Below are positions 34,347-46,914 of a stretch of 64,000 bases of DNA, in pieces (the first letter of the stretch is position 1; every line of letters starts with the position of its first letter). The position numbers and the translations under genes were made by a program. This stretch comes from Psilocybe azurescens. Its lineage: Eukaryota > Basidiomycota > Agaricomycetes > Agaricales > Agrocybaceae. The notes beneath the pieces are model-generated. The model saw only the letters and a program-made list of their open reading frames with translations, was not told the DNA's origin and made no database searches. The stretch covers positions 1-64,000 of the forward strand of contig JAJIRX010000569.1 in NCBI GenBank assembly GCA_023853785.1. Reading direction: 5' to 3'.

Positions 34347-37300
34347 ATGCCCGTCGGCTCTGATGCTCATAATGTCAAAAAGACGCTTGATATCCTTCGA
34401 GAGACGCCAGCGGATACAGCTGCTGCGTCAGACGTAATTCTTGCAGGCATCTATTCATTTCTCATGAAAATTCCTCCCAGTTCCGATGGCTTTGTTCATT
34501 GGTTTTGCAACAAGGCGGATGCCACCACAATAGATGCGGCGACTTTTCTAATCCGCTTGATGGCGTATAATAGCCCTCAGGTCGTGGAATGGAAAAAGAG
34601 ATTGCACCAATGTTTGTCTTCGTGTGCATTTTGTGCTCATGGACTCGGAATTGCGAAAGTCATCTCACAAAATACGTAAGTTCCCTGTTTGCTGGCGATC
34701 TTTTACTGTGCATATTCTGACCGCTGTCACCCTCCTCTACATGTCCCCAATCTCTAGTTTTCTTGCCGCATTCAATCAGGACATTTTGGAGGCTTTTTTC
34801 ATCGAGTTTGATAAGTGGGAAGTCAAAGAAGTTCTCGATGATCTGCATAAACACTCAGCTGTCGGACAAACGCCGTCGGATGGTGTATCAGCAGCCACAC
34901 TATATCGAATGGTTTCCAACTGGGCAATTTTTTGCAACCCTGAAGTATTATCCTACCTCCAAACTCACACCCTGGTGAAATATACGGAGGATTGGCCTGA
35001 TCATCCTTTACCCGCGGGCGTCTTAATACTGCTGCTCGTCGCCAATACTGAATTACGATCATGGGCCACTATTTATGCGTCTGGGAGTAGAATCATTGAC
35101 CTTTCTCTATTTAGAGGCTCGTACTTCAAGGCAATGGAGTTGGTAATTTACATCATGAAGACTTCTTGTGACCCCCCAACTTTAGATTCGAAGTCCTTGG
35201 CCTTGACGGCAGGAACAAAACAGGTCGTAGACCATCTTTCTTTCGCACATTCGACAGAATTGTGGTCCGGATTTCATGCCCTTCTGAGGCTTATACCCCC
35301 AGAATGGTTTACAAACGAATTCCGGTCTGCCCTCGAATTCAAGCGTACAGTGTTTAGTCACCTCCAAGATAAAGAGCCTTGTAGGTTTTTTCATTCGTTG
35401 ACTTCCATCTGAACTTAATTTTGCCTTTTGATAGATTTCGTTGAAGTATTCAAATGCTTCACTCTTTTAATGAAGCGCCTGGCAAAGGATGTGTGGAGTG
35501 GAGAGGGTCCAGAATATCCTCAAAATGCCTTCGAGGCCATCAAAGCCAATCCTTTCTATGCAGAACTGTTACTTTCTTTGTCGTTGGACTCCGTCTTATC
35601 ACACCTCGCTTGGATTCAAGAGTATTTGTCGACCGTCCGCAACTGCAGTTTTTATGGTGATGTTCTTGAAAAGACCATTAACAGCCTTTTGAAGATGCTC
35701 AGCACGAACGCTTCCAAAGGTCTCGGCCTTCCCTTATGAAATGCATTATGCGGGTACGTTCATTTTCCCTCTGGACCTCCGGCGTCGATAATGTATCTGC
35801 TTTATGCACAACTAGATCCTTCATGAAGAGCTCCAAAAATCTCGCTTTGACAACGATTCGGAAAACGCTGTACTATTGCTGAGAACACTCAGAATCCACT
35901 TCGATACTGTACTTTCCCTTGCTTATAGAGCAAACGACGAGGACCAGGAATGGAAGACGGCCCAAATTTTGGCCCAAAGTCTCGTAAAAGACTTTCTTCA
36001 GACTGATTTGCAGTCTCTAGAAAGCGCTATCATCAGGTTGTGTCAAATACTTTCGCAAAAGAAACGACGTATAGTATGTGATGAGTTGCCGATACTTTCT
36101 ATCCAATCAACCACATGGAAAGCATTCTACTCGACAATACGTGGCTCAGATGCCATCGCGAGCGCCGTTTGCATCGTTTCGAAGGTTGCGCATATAGATA
36201 TTATCAAAGGGACCGTTTTTGCGAGGCAGTGGGACTTCTCCGCAGGCGATCATGTAGTGAAAGAAGTCAACCAGGCGATTCGAATAATCCAAAATGGATT
36301 CTCGGATTCGGTGTCGACTTTCGCTGAGTACGGTGTGTCCAGTAACGCCATCGACATACTACAGCGTCCTGGTGTTGGAAAGGCTGTCACACTGTTGCTT
36401 CTGTCTCCCGTCGAGGACTACCAGACTGTAGGGAAGACATTAGTGGGCTTAGCTTTCGACGTTGATGGACGAATGGATTGTTTTCGGTCCCTTCTAGAAA
36501 ATCTTGCTAATGAAGCCTTAGACGGCATTTTCGAGTTTCTTACCAACTTCCACGCTTATGCATCGAAAACGCCAGAAGCAAGTAGCCTGTCGGCTGCACT
36601 TGTTCGATGCTTTGCCGATATTCTGGACGTTCTTTGTGCCAGTCCGGATGGTCTACTGCATAACTCATATTTTCTTCGATCGAAAGAACCTACCGGACCT
36701 GCATCTCGCATGCACAAATTTTGGAACCTGCTAACCAAATCGCTGTGTATCATTTATTCCCGCGCCTCGATGTGGGCACAATACATCGACACCCCAGACA
36801 TGGTTCTTTGGATGAGGGACGCTCTTATTCTAGCCAGGGACGTCCTTAACCAATGGAGGGTCATTGAAAGTGCTTCCAACACATCTCTCGAGGCATCCTC
36901 CAAGTTGACAAAACGCGGCGAAACGTCCCATATTGGACAGCAGATGATCGGGGCTCTCCAAGACTTCCTCCCCGAGCTTATAAGGTGGCTCCGGCTGACA
37001 GATGAAGAGCTTCCTGCATCAATCTTTTCTCTCTTTTACGAAGCCTTTTCGACTTAATGAAGGAGACCCATGTTCGCCCGTCGGATTCAGCTCTCGAAAA
37101 ACTTAATAAGCTTGTTGAAGGCGCCCGAAGTATGGATAAAGAAGTTCGAGAACAAAAGACACGCCTTGATCGCGGCCGCTTGCTCCAGTTATCTGAAGTT
37201 CTTTCTTACTTCAATGCAGATAAAAGGACGACAACGACGACGACGACGACGAAGTTGTCATTGTATCTCATACGAAAGCAACACAAAAGCCTGCATTTGA

Positions 37301-40300
37301 GAAACCTGGGGCTAAATCAGGGGCAGACAATCGTCCCTACATTCAAGGAAAATCACAACCCACAAAATCTGTAAACCGATCAACACAAGCGACTATACCT
37401 TTCGCCACTACTCGGACATCTGGTTCTAAGACTTTCACTGCAAGGGATCAAAGGAAACTCGACTCGTCAGCAGCTGTCCCATCCTTCCGGAAATCGGGTT
37501 CAAGCATCGTCGCGGCCGGTCCCTCTAGAGCGATTCCGGATAGCCGCCGGCCACTCACCAAAACTGGACCCAAAAATGAAGCCCTTCATATCCGTGCCCA
37601 ATCTTCGGAAGAATCTAGTTCTAGTAGCTCGGACACTGACGACGGACTCGGAGTTGAGGCATTCAGAGACTCGAGACCAAGATCTCCTCGGAAACCTAAA
37701 CCTGTCGAGCGACGTCAAATCAAAACACTGGATATTCCTATGAAAACCCATCCTGCAGAAGATAGATTCATGCGCAATAAACAAGCACATTACAATGCCA
37801 TGCGTATGAGGCCGGACATCTCTGACTTGCATAGGATTATCTTATCATGGGATTATAAACACGATGGACCAACTCCTCCCGGAAAACCTCTCAACTCATT
37901 GCCAGTTCCTAGCCGCTTCGATAGTTATGTCCACTACTTCGGCGTATTTCAACCCCTCTTACTCATGGAATGTTGGGCGCAACTCCAGCAGTCAAAGGAG
38001 GAGAGACAAAATGCGTACGAGTGCAAAGTGGACTCTCGTCAATATGTCGATGATTGGCTAGACATAGACATCACGCTTACTGAAAATGTTAGAAAGGACT
38101 GGTATCTGGTGGAGACAGACGTCGTTCTTTTACAACAGCCTGGTCATGATAAATGTTTGATGGGCAAAGTCAAAAGTTACAGGGCTCTACCAACAGGTAT
38201 TCTCGCGGTAGTTCGTTGTTACATTCAAGGCGGAACGAGTGATCCAGGCCTCCAAATATCGACTTTGTGGCAGATCAGCAAAGTTTTCAGGTGCGGAACA
38301 TCAATTACAGGCATATTACTATATTAACATCTTGCAGTCTGAGTACATTGCATAGGGAATATGGGGCTCTAGTATCGTTACAATACAACGACATGTGTGG
38401 CTTTATACTGCGGCCCTCACTTCCGGTAGCTTCCAATGTTAGTCCTAAAGATCTGTGGGAAACTATGGAAAGTTACAAAGTTAACCAACCGCAAGCGACT
38501 GCTATTTTGAAAGCAATGCAAACTCAGGGGTTCTCCCTTATTCAAGGGTGAGATATTGCCACAGTCATTACTTTCTTTGACTCATTCGTTGTGTCTAGTC
38601 CTCCTGGGACAGGTAAAACGTCCACTATATGCGGCCTTATTGCTCGGTTTTTGTCCCAACGTCCACGTGCCGCAGTTCCTATCGTGGTGGGAAGGGCTAC
38701 ACCTTCCACGTTGTCTCGAAACACAAGTTCGCAACCGAGTGCACGGATTTTAGTTTGCGCACCTAGCAATGCCGCCATTGATGAATTAGGTCAAAGGATC
38801 AAAGATGGCTTCGTTGGTTCTCAAAAGAAATTCAAGTCCAATCCTTTGAATATCGTTCGAATTGGCGCAGATCAGGCTATCAGTGCTACTGTTCGAGACA
38901 TATCCCTGGACTACCTTGTCGATCAGAAACTCGACAATACTCCGAAACCTTTGAATGACATCGGAAACGAGATTCGATTTATTCGTCAAGAGCTTGAGGC
39001 TGTCAAGCAGAATCGACTCATTAAAATGGCCGAATTAACGACCATAGTTGAGCTGTCACCTCGAAAAACTGCGCTAGAAAACGAAGTAAAAATCCTCAAC
39101 TCAAGAAGACAGGCGCTTATCAGTAAACTAGACGCACAAAAGATAAACAAAAATCAGATTCTCGCACTCTCGACACCCTCCGGCGGAATACTCGACGTGA
39201 AGTGATCACACAAGCTGATGTTATCTGCAGCACTTTGTCCGGTGCAGGTCATGATATCCTGGAAAACCTTGAATTCGACATGATAATCATTGATGAAGCT
39301 GCTCAAGCCATCGAACTTAGCTCTTTAATTCCACTTAAGTATGCATGTGCTCGCTGCGTCATGGTAGGAGATCCACAGCAGCTTCCTCCGACTGTGCTAT
39401 CTCAAGAGGTAAGCCCTCATCAGAAACGAGCATTTGTGTTTCATACTAAAAGTTTCAGGCATCACGGTTCGGATATAATCAATCCCTCTTCGTACGCCTC
39501 CAGCAGAGTCAAAAGGATGCCATCAATTTACTAAGGCAAGTTCAACGTTAGGGTAATATTCAATGAGCTCGCCCTTACCTTTCCTTTTCATGCAATAGCA
39601 TCCAGTATCGTATGCACCCCGACATAAGCTGCCTTCCCAGCCAAATCTTTTACGATAACAAAAATTACTCGACGGGCCTGATATGGCCGAGAAAACCAAA
39701 CAGCCATGGCACACACATGCCATGTTTGGCACGTATAAATTTCTTAACGTATCATGGGGAGTCGAAGAATCCAATGGACATTCCATTAAGAATTCTGCAG
39801 AATGTAACACCGCTGTAGAACTGTACAACCGCCTCCGTCGGGATTTCTCTGCCATTGATTTTACTTTGCGCATCGGCGTTGTTTCGATGTACAAAGCTCA
39901 AATAAACGCGCTTCGTAGAATGTTCGTGGATCGCTTTGGAAGCGACGTTCTTTCCAAGATCGATTTTAACACAGTAGATGGATTCCAAGGTCAAGAAAAA
40001 GATATTATTATCCTCTCCTGTGTTAGGGCAGGTCCCGGACTGCAGAACATCGGTTTTTTATCAGGTGGGTTTGTATCTTCTTTGTTCTTCAAGATGTACT
40101 GACGCAAGTGTCTATAGATATCCGAAGAATGAATGTCGCTCTTACCAGAGCTAAATCGTCTCTTTTGTCCTTGGACATACTCCTACGCTTGAAAGGAGCG
40201 ATCCGACGTGGCGGAAAATCATCCAAGATGCTCGTACAAGGTCCGCATTGGTAAATGTAAGCCCGCCTTGCTATGTGTTGTCACGCAGATGATGAATTGA

Positions 40301-40882
40301 TGATTTTTGCAGATCGATGCGACTTATTTTGCTCGGGGGATCTCTTCTAGGAGACTCAAAGGAAGTTTCATCGAAGAAAAAGGCGCGCCTAACGAAAACG
40401 CTTCCCGTACCCTCTGATCTATCAACTCCCCAAGAATTAAAAGCAGCCGTCGAAAGTGTCATACCAATTCAAACAGCAAGTCCACTTGGTCGTCCCTCTA
40501 ATTCGCTACCCCCTTGCGGCTGATACCTCGTCCTCGTTGCTTTCCCATCCCGAGCCCAATCGGGGCATCAAGAAGCCTTTAAAGGCAGAATCAAGTTCTT
40601 TCACCCGTTCTAAACCTTCAAGTCCGGGACCGTCACAAATTAATACCACTGTCGTCACACCTAGCATACCACCATCAAACTCAACGCCACAAAGCTCTGC
40701 TATTCCGCAAATCACTTCTGTCGACTCTTCGTCGACTCAGGCACGACCTGGGGCACAGGGTACCAAAAGGCCTTTTAGATCAAGAGGGATCTGATTTAGC
40801 ACCAACCAAACCCCGTAGGCCAGCACCACCACGCAAAAAGCCAAAACAGCAGACGATGTTTATACCCAAAAAGCGGATTTGA
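34347..40882 (+). CDS. SEN1: SEN1-type RNA/DNA helicase (senataxin homologue)
   Basis: A superfamily 1 helicase that ends non-coding transcription and resolves R-loops, nuclear. The large N-terminal domain (34347-37350) has TAAASDVILAGIYSFLMKIP, FVHWFCNKADATTIDAATFL and VEWKKRLHQCLSSCAFC, as in fungal Sen1. An acidic DDNDDDDDEVVIVSH and Ser-rich linker follows. The helicase core has LIQGPPGTGKTSTICGL, CAPSNAAIDELG, LEFDMIIIDEAAQAIE, MVGDPQQLPPTVLSQ, QYRMHPDISCLPS, RIGVVSMYKAQI, VDGFQGQEKDIIILSCVR and RRMNVALTRAKSSLFVLG. The basic Pro-rich tail ends TMFIPKKRI. Single-base frame breaks occur near 35690, 37047, 37222, 39140, 40340, 40512 and 40788. Since all motifs are intact, these look like sequence errors rather than a pseudogene. 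Confidence 0.88.
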
Positions 40883-40974
40883 GATAAAATTACGTACCAC
40901 ACTTCTGATACGACATGTTATGATGTTTATGATATTTTAATTTTTATAGAATTTCTCGATTACAGGCTTGCATT

Positions 40975-43900
40975 TCAATTTGCTCCTCCAGCCTTTATTG
41001 CAGGTAACTCCCATCCATCTGGGCCGAATCGAGGTATTGTCATAAGGACATTGACATTATTTCTAACTGGTTTTGAGAATGTGCAAAGGGTATCTTTGGC
41101 GAGTGTAGATAACCAGACGGGGTTGATCGTTGTCAATCCTGGTAGGTATTTAGTTTGTCGGTTCGTAGAAATGGAAATAAACAAGATTGCTAACCTTTCA
41201 GGAATACCCGAGAGGAACGAACAACTTCATGATACACAAGGTATTCAGGAGGTGCTGCACCAGCGAGCAACGACGAAGGATGGATGTAAACGTCTTCTTG
41301 TATGCTAAGAGCACGATATGGAACGTTTTTGGAGTTTGAATACTGTGCCCCTGACGATTCAGCTTTATCGACTATGTCTTTTCGCACAGCAACTTGATCA
41401 ATAAACCCTGCTGTCAGAAGTTGCTTCAGAACTTTGATCTACGAGTATTGTTAATATGGCTTGAGATACTGCACATTCTTCCGACGTACTTGTTGGCTGC
41501 TAGGTGGTGAAAGATACGGAGTGAATCCAGGGTCCGTGCTTGGAAAATTAGTATGGACAATGGAGCTAACCTGAGCTCTCAGTTTATGAATCTCTTCCAT
41601 AGCCTGACAAAAGAGTCAACAAAGGTCTTGCGCGACACACGTCAAAGACGTACTTTGGGCCGTACAAAATGTTCTGAACAGAATTGTTGCCCACCGCCGG
41701 CGTATTCGTACGCACCCACCACAGAGAGCGTCTTGAACAAATCACTTGAATAGCCCCCGAGTGAAGCATGAGTCTGAGAATAGAAAGAATGAAAAATGAA
41801 CTCCTTCAAGCATTAAATAAACCTTACATGCTGTGACTGGAAAAATGCTTTTCGGAGTACTTGTCTCTTTTCCTTTTCTTTGATGGCCTCCTTTTGATAC
41901 CTGACAGAGCAGCAATATCTTCATCGGGAATTTCTGCATCGTTTTGTCCAAGGGCGTCCTCGTAGATGAAAGGGTCTCCAACCGACAATGCAGATACAAT
42001 AGCTATAACATATGGAAGGCAGCCGTGTTGCTGACCACTGACAATCATTCGTGAAAAGCGAGGAGATAACGGGAACAAAGCCATGACTCGACCCAAATCC
42101 GTTATTTGAGCTTCAGGTTCTCCAGGACCTTTAGTCAGTTTCGTGGTTGGCTGTAACGCCCCAAGATAGGTCAAAGTCTTCTCAGCCTTCTGGAGGGAAC
42201 TCCTATCAGGAGGGGTTGGGAAAGGAAAGTTGATGACAGCATCGATGTGCATGCTCTTCATCTGCAAGACAACGCCCTCGATTGACATTCGTCGTATTTC
42301 TGGAGTAGCAAACTTCTCGAAATGGTGTTCGAAAAGAGCCGATGAATAAAGTCTGTAACAATGTCCGGGGCCGGTACGTCCAGCTCGTCCAGCTCGCTGG
42401 GAGGCGGAAGCTTTTGATATCCATTGCACTTGGAAAGTTTGGATGCCATTAGCAATATCATAGAGTCGCTTGGGTCAAGTCAGTAAATGTGTGTAGGAAA
42501 ATGAAAGATATACACACTTCTTTGGCTCTGCCACAATCAACGACATAACGAATTCCTGGAATGGTAAGCGACGTTTCGGCAATGTTAGTGGAAACTACAA
42601 TAAGGCGACTGCCAGGCGGAGGTGGCTTGAAAACGAGCATCTGCTTGTCGCTTGGAAGCAACGAATACAAAGGCACAATATGCATGGGCACTATAAACGG
42701 CTTTTAGAACATCATATAGAAAAAAAGAACAGTTCTCCTACCATCAACGTCCACGTCAGGACCCAGTTCCTCGTCCAGTTGGTCCTCCTCATCACTTTCC
42801 AGAGCTTCCATGTCTTCGTTTTCATCCCCCATATCTTTATCAACATCGAAAGCCAGACTCTCCTGACCGGAGTTGCCAAGATCAATATCCTCAACCTCAA
42901 CATCAGCTAAAGAAAAGTGATTTTAGTCGCGTCTTAACAGCAGATAAAAGAACTCAATACCTTGAGCTGAATTTACGATCTTCGATTGAACAGAGTCGGA
43001 TGAAAATTTGTCATCAAAGGCCAACTGTGATTGGAGCCCCCCTCTTTTTTTCTTTGCGTCAAGGGCCTGCTTTCCGAACTTCGCCTCCAGGCTACGGCAC
43101 ACACCCGCGATCTCAGCCTGACCAGTTAGGAAAATAAGAATACCGCCTGGAGGCAGCCGTGTGTGGATCTTGGCCGTTTTCTTGATAGCTTGAGTGACAT
43201 AGTCCGGATAGGTTCGACGACTAAAGTGAATGGTGACCGGGTGTTGACGAGCGGCAACATTAATCACGGGGGAGGTGAAGGGAAGAGTGCTTTATTCTCA
43301 GCGAAATCACTAACGCGAAGAGTGGCAGACATGATTATCAGGCGCAATGGCTATAGTACGGATATTAGAGGGTACGATTGGAAGATAGCATTTGTCACTT
43401 ACTTTAACGCCATCTTTGTCTTGCTTCCACATTTCTTCTCGAAGGCGGACGACGCGACTGAGGACACCAATCAAAATATCGGTATTAATGCTCCGTTCAT
43501 GAGCTTCGTCCACAATGATAACAGAGTATTTGGTCAGCAAGAAATCAGTGGCTAGCTCTCTGAGCAAGACACCGTCCGTCATGAATTTGATCGACGTTGA
43601 TGGAGAAACAGTCGCATCATAACGAATCTGGTATGACACACGAGAAGAAGTGAGAGACAGCTCGTGGCCGACACGGGCAGCCATGGACATAGCAGCTACT
43701 CGGCGCGGTTGTGTGATGCCAATCATCCCAGGATTATCTTAAGGATGAGTGAGTATATGCATTAATGTTGACAAGAGTTTGCATACCGCTGCCAGGAGTA
43801 CCGAAACCAGCTTCATAAAGGAACTGGGGAACTTGGGTTGTTTTTCCGCTACCGGTTTCACCACAAATGACCACAACAGGATTTAATAGAATGGCTTCCA

Positions 43901-45446
43901 TGATAGGTTGTTCCTCGGTAACGATAGGAAGAAGGACTCTGGCCTCTTCGACTTCTGCAGGTCTTTTGGTTTCCACAATCTTGACATAGGAATGTGATTT
44001 CGCTTTTGAACCAGAACTCAAAAACTCCTTCGCGAGAGACGTAGAAGGAAGGTGCAAATCCTCGCCTAAAGGACCACGGAACTCTGGGTGATTATTATTT
44101 CCCTCGATTTTCCGTTTCTTTTTCGCGGGCTGAGATGAAGGCGCTGGGTAGCTAGATTCAACGGGTTCTTCACGTGGTGGTTCGAATCCTTTGCAGCGCC
44201 AAGCTGCTTCATGGCCCATTCTTTGAAACCCAAGGATTTCTTCTTCATTGGAGCAGCTTCGGGTTCTTGTTCATGTTCTGACTCTTCTTCAGAGTTGTCT
44301 TCCTCCTCATCGTCATCATCTTCATTGCTTTCTGAATGCGACCCATCTTCTTCATTCATTGCCTCTGCCTCATCGTTTTCAGAATCCGAACTGTCGAAAG
44401 AAGTGTCCGATTCGGACTGGACTTCAGCAGCTTTCATACGGCCCCAACCTCGCTGAATTGGCTAACAACATCATTAGGGTCTCAGTGGCTACAACGCCCA
44501 ATTCTATCGAGCAGACGTACCTGCTTCCCCTTGGATCTCACTCGAATCTTCGGTGCAACAATGCTTCCATCCGCATTTCGCTGCAATGCACTACCTACAA
44601 TCACCTGGCTTTTTTCCGACTTCGATAGATTATCATTTGCAGAACTGTCGACCACGATAACCTCGCCTGAAGATTGTAAAGCACTGATAGGAGAGGTTGA
44701 TCGACTGCGCTTCGCGACTTGGTTTCCTTCCTCCGCAGAGCCAAATTGATCGTTATCGTCATCGTTTATGTCTGAATCGTGATCATGAACGGCGTATACA
44801 TCTTGGTGTCGTTTACGTTTTCCAGTTTGTCCAAGTAGTGCCTTCTTTATAAGAGCGTCTTCTGCCTTGTCTTGCTGTTCCTGGTGCGTCGCGACCTTGC
44901 CAGTGCCCAGGGTTGCAGAAGACTGTAGTACAGTCGATGATAGAGTTGCCTGTGACTTACTTGGAACGATTAGAAGCACTCTGTTTGCATAACAGCCCGA
45001 ACATACGATAGTTTTTCGAAGATCAGGACTCGTTCTTCCTTCTTAAGTTTTTTGTCCTGTAAAACAGCATGTAAGTTGAACATAATCTCGGAATTAATTA
45101 TAATTATATCGCACAATATATTTCTCTAGCCTTTTCTTCTTCTTGCTGGTCCACTTGGATTCTGACTGAGCAACAAGCTAGAAGCGAAACAAGGCATTGA
45201 ATGTTATGTTAACGGCCAATTCATTCAAGAAAGGACATACTTCTTGAAGTAGTTTCTCTTTTCTTTCGGCTTCTTTCTCTTCTTTAGTTTTGGGCGTCAA
45301 GATGGCGGCATTTGGATCGTTCTGAGGTTCATTAGGCGGCAGTTCTGATTTATCCTCCCTCTTGGGTTTGCCTTTCTTTCTCGATCCAGCCGTTGACTGT
45401 CGTCCTTTGGAGTTGTAGGCCTCTCTTTTGTAGGTCCAGGCGGCAT
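40975..45446 (-). CDS. DHR1: DEAH-box RNA helicase DHX37/Dhr1 (ribosome biogenesis)
   Basis: Dhr1/DHX37 releases U3 snoRNA during small-subunit assembly in the nucleolus. The N-terminus MPPGPTKER then [11 protein letters not shown], a Lys-rich part ([30 protein letters not shown]), and a long acidic Ser stretch are typical. The helicase core has [96 protein letters not shown] and [20 protein letters not shown]. The C-terminal HA2/OB regions include [62 protein letters not shown] and end [20 protein letters not shown]. Frame breaks occur near 45418 and 44187. It converges with SEN1, with 92 bp between stops. Confidence 0.9.
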
Positions 45447-46914
45447 TTGTTCACAGTATCGAAAAGGTTATTTACTAAATAGAAATGTAGATGGCATGTA
45501 GCTTTTAATTGGGGTGCTACAGAAGTGCTATTGATTGAAATTTAGCCCGCGGAGTTTTATGTGACGATCCGGTACTTTCTCACATTCCTACTATCTATTA
45601 TTTTTCTTTATCTTATCTTTTCCGACTTCGACTCCATGGCTATTCCGTCGATACATTTTTTGACCCTATGTTTACATATTCACCCCTTGATTATAACTCG
45701 AAAGAGCGGACGAAGTCCGCTATTACCTGCCAAAGGAATTGTAATATGGCATGGTTTTTGCTATATTATTAAAAATTGCCAGTCAAGTGGCACGTCGGGA
45801 CCTTTAATATTCAGGTGCCCTTGTAGAGGTATAACAAGGGTTGTAAAAATTTCAATTATAAATCGACTTTGAACTTTGGAAAGTATTTTATATGTGGGGA
45901 AGCCTAAATTGTCCTTAAGATTACAAATCCGTGACAACCTACGAAGTTGTTGTGTACTTCGACTTGAAAGGTACTTTGTAGAGAAATCATGGGCATTCAT
46001 TCTTCTACAAAGCTGCTTTAAATTCTGCGCCCACTCAGTTCAAGGCCACTTTGTAGGTCGTCATGTATTTGTGCTATTGAAGTCAATTCAGGTCTCCCCT
46101 GCATATAAAATATTTTTAAAGTTCAAATTTTACAACCCTAATTATGCCTCTACAAAGGACTCTTGAATATCTAAAATCCCGATGTGTAAGCTACGTAGAT
46201 GTCCTGGGAAATTTTATCTACATATGGTGGTTATTTACATTTATGTACTAGATTGCAACTAACGAATTTCATACATGCAAAATACCCTGCCTTCGGCAGG
46301 TAACTATTTCCTTTGAACTCTATAGACCAGTTCTATAACTTTACCCTACAGTATAAATACAGGCCCTGTTGTAGCTAGAAACCCCAGTGAACACAGACTA
46401 CTTACACCTGTCTTTATTACCTCTGAGCTTCACTCTACACATCTTTTCGTGTGACCGAACGATCTAACCGAAACTATACTCGTCACGGTTACAGTATACT
46501 GACGTTCCTTGGGACAGCATTTTGTCCTAAGTTTTTACCTAATAACCCTTAAATATTTTTACATCGGGTCATGGAGGGACTTCGTACACACTTGCTGATA
46601 ACTTTTCGGGACGAAAAAGTGTGTTTTGGTGCAATGTACAACGATTACTGGGGATGTCAAAACGTCACACTGACGGGCCTTGGGACAGTGTGACCCAAGC
46701 CTTACAACCACGCTCATGTGTGAACGAGTGCAGATTGTCACGCTGACACCAAAACCGATACATTCTGAGGTCAGTTTTGACCAGATCCTTACCTATCACT
46801 TCCGTCACATTTTAACATATCAGCCAATTAGAAGAGCCATACGGCCCGGATGCTAAGACGTCAAAGAACATATTAAAAGCAGCATGAAGCAAAATGTATA
46901 CTTATTTGAATATA
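45447..46914. other. AT-rich gap with foldback and smaller hairpins
   Basis: No coding gene is supported here. Small frames at 45561-45872 and 45876-46166 lie inside the foldback and have no domain. The gap holds the long inverted repeat listed next, a TATAAATA at 46352, and two short hairpins at 46508-46531 and 46664-46694. Confidence 0.6.
45700..46325. repeat. long imperfect inverted repeat (foldback, MITE-like)
   Basis: The two halves are complementary around a centre near 45990. The best block pairs 45791-45848 with 46128-46186; by eye about 80% of positions match and most differences are transitions. Further pairs are 45883-45894 with 46102-46113, 45932-45946 with 46048-46062, and 45973-45985 with 46000-46013 near the centre. 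The outer pair TTACCTGCC at 45723 and its complement at 46295-46303 suggests the arms reach about 600 bp in all. A perfect 7-bp hairpin (45705-45721) marks the left edge. I did not find a clear target-site duplication or any transposase. Confidence 0.75.

Noticed and set aside
37220..37250. GAC-repeat as a microsatellite
   Set aside because: It encodes the conserved acidic run before EVVIV in SEN1, so it is coding.
44170..44190. tRNA-like T-loop string GGTTCGAATCC
   Set aside because: It lies inside DHX37 coding sequence and no cloverleaf is around it.
44211..44456. Plus-strand Ser-rich open frame
   Set aside because: It is the antisense of the acidic stretch of DHX37; such low-complexity codons leave the opposite strand open.
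46183..46494. Possible solo LTR (starts TGT, ends ACA, with TATAAATA inside)
   Set aside because: The flanking 5 bp do not match, and its left end overlaps the right arm of the foldback.
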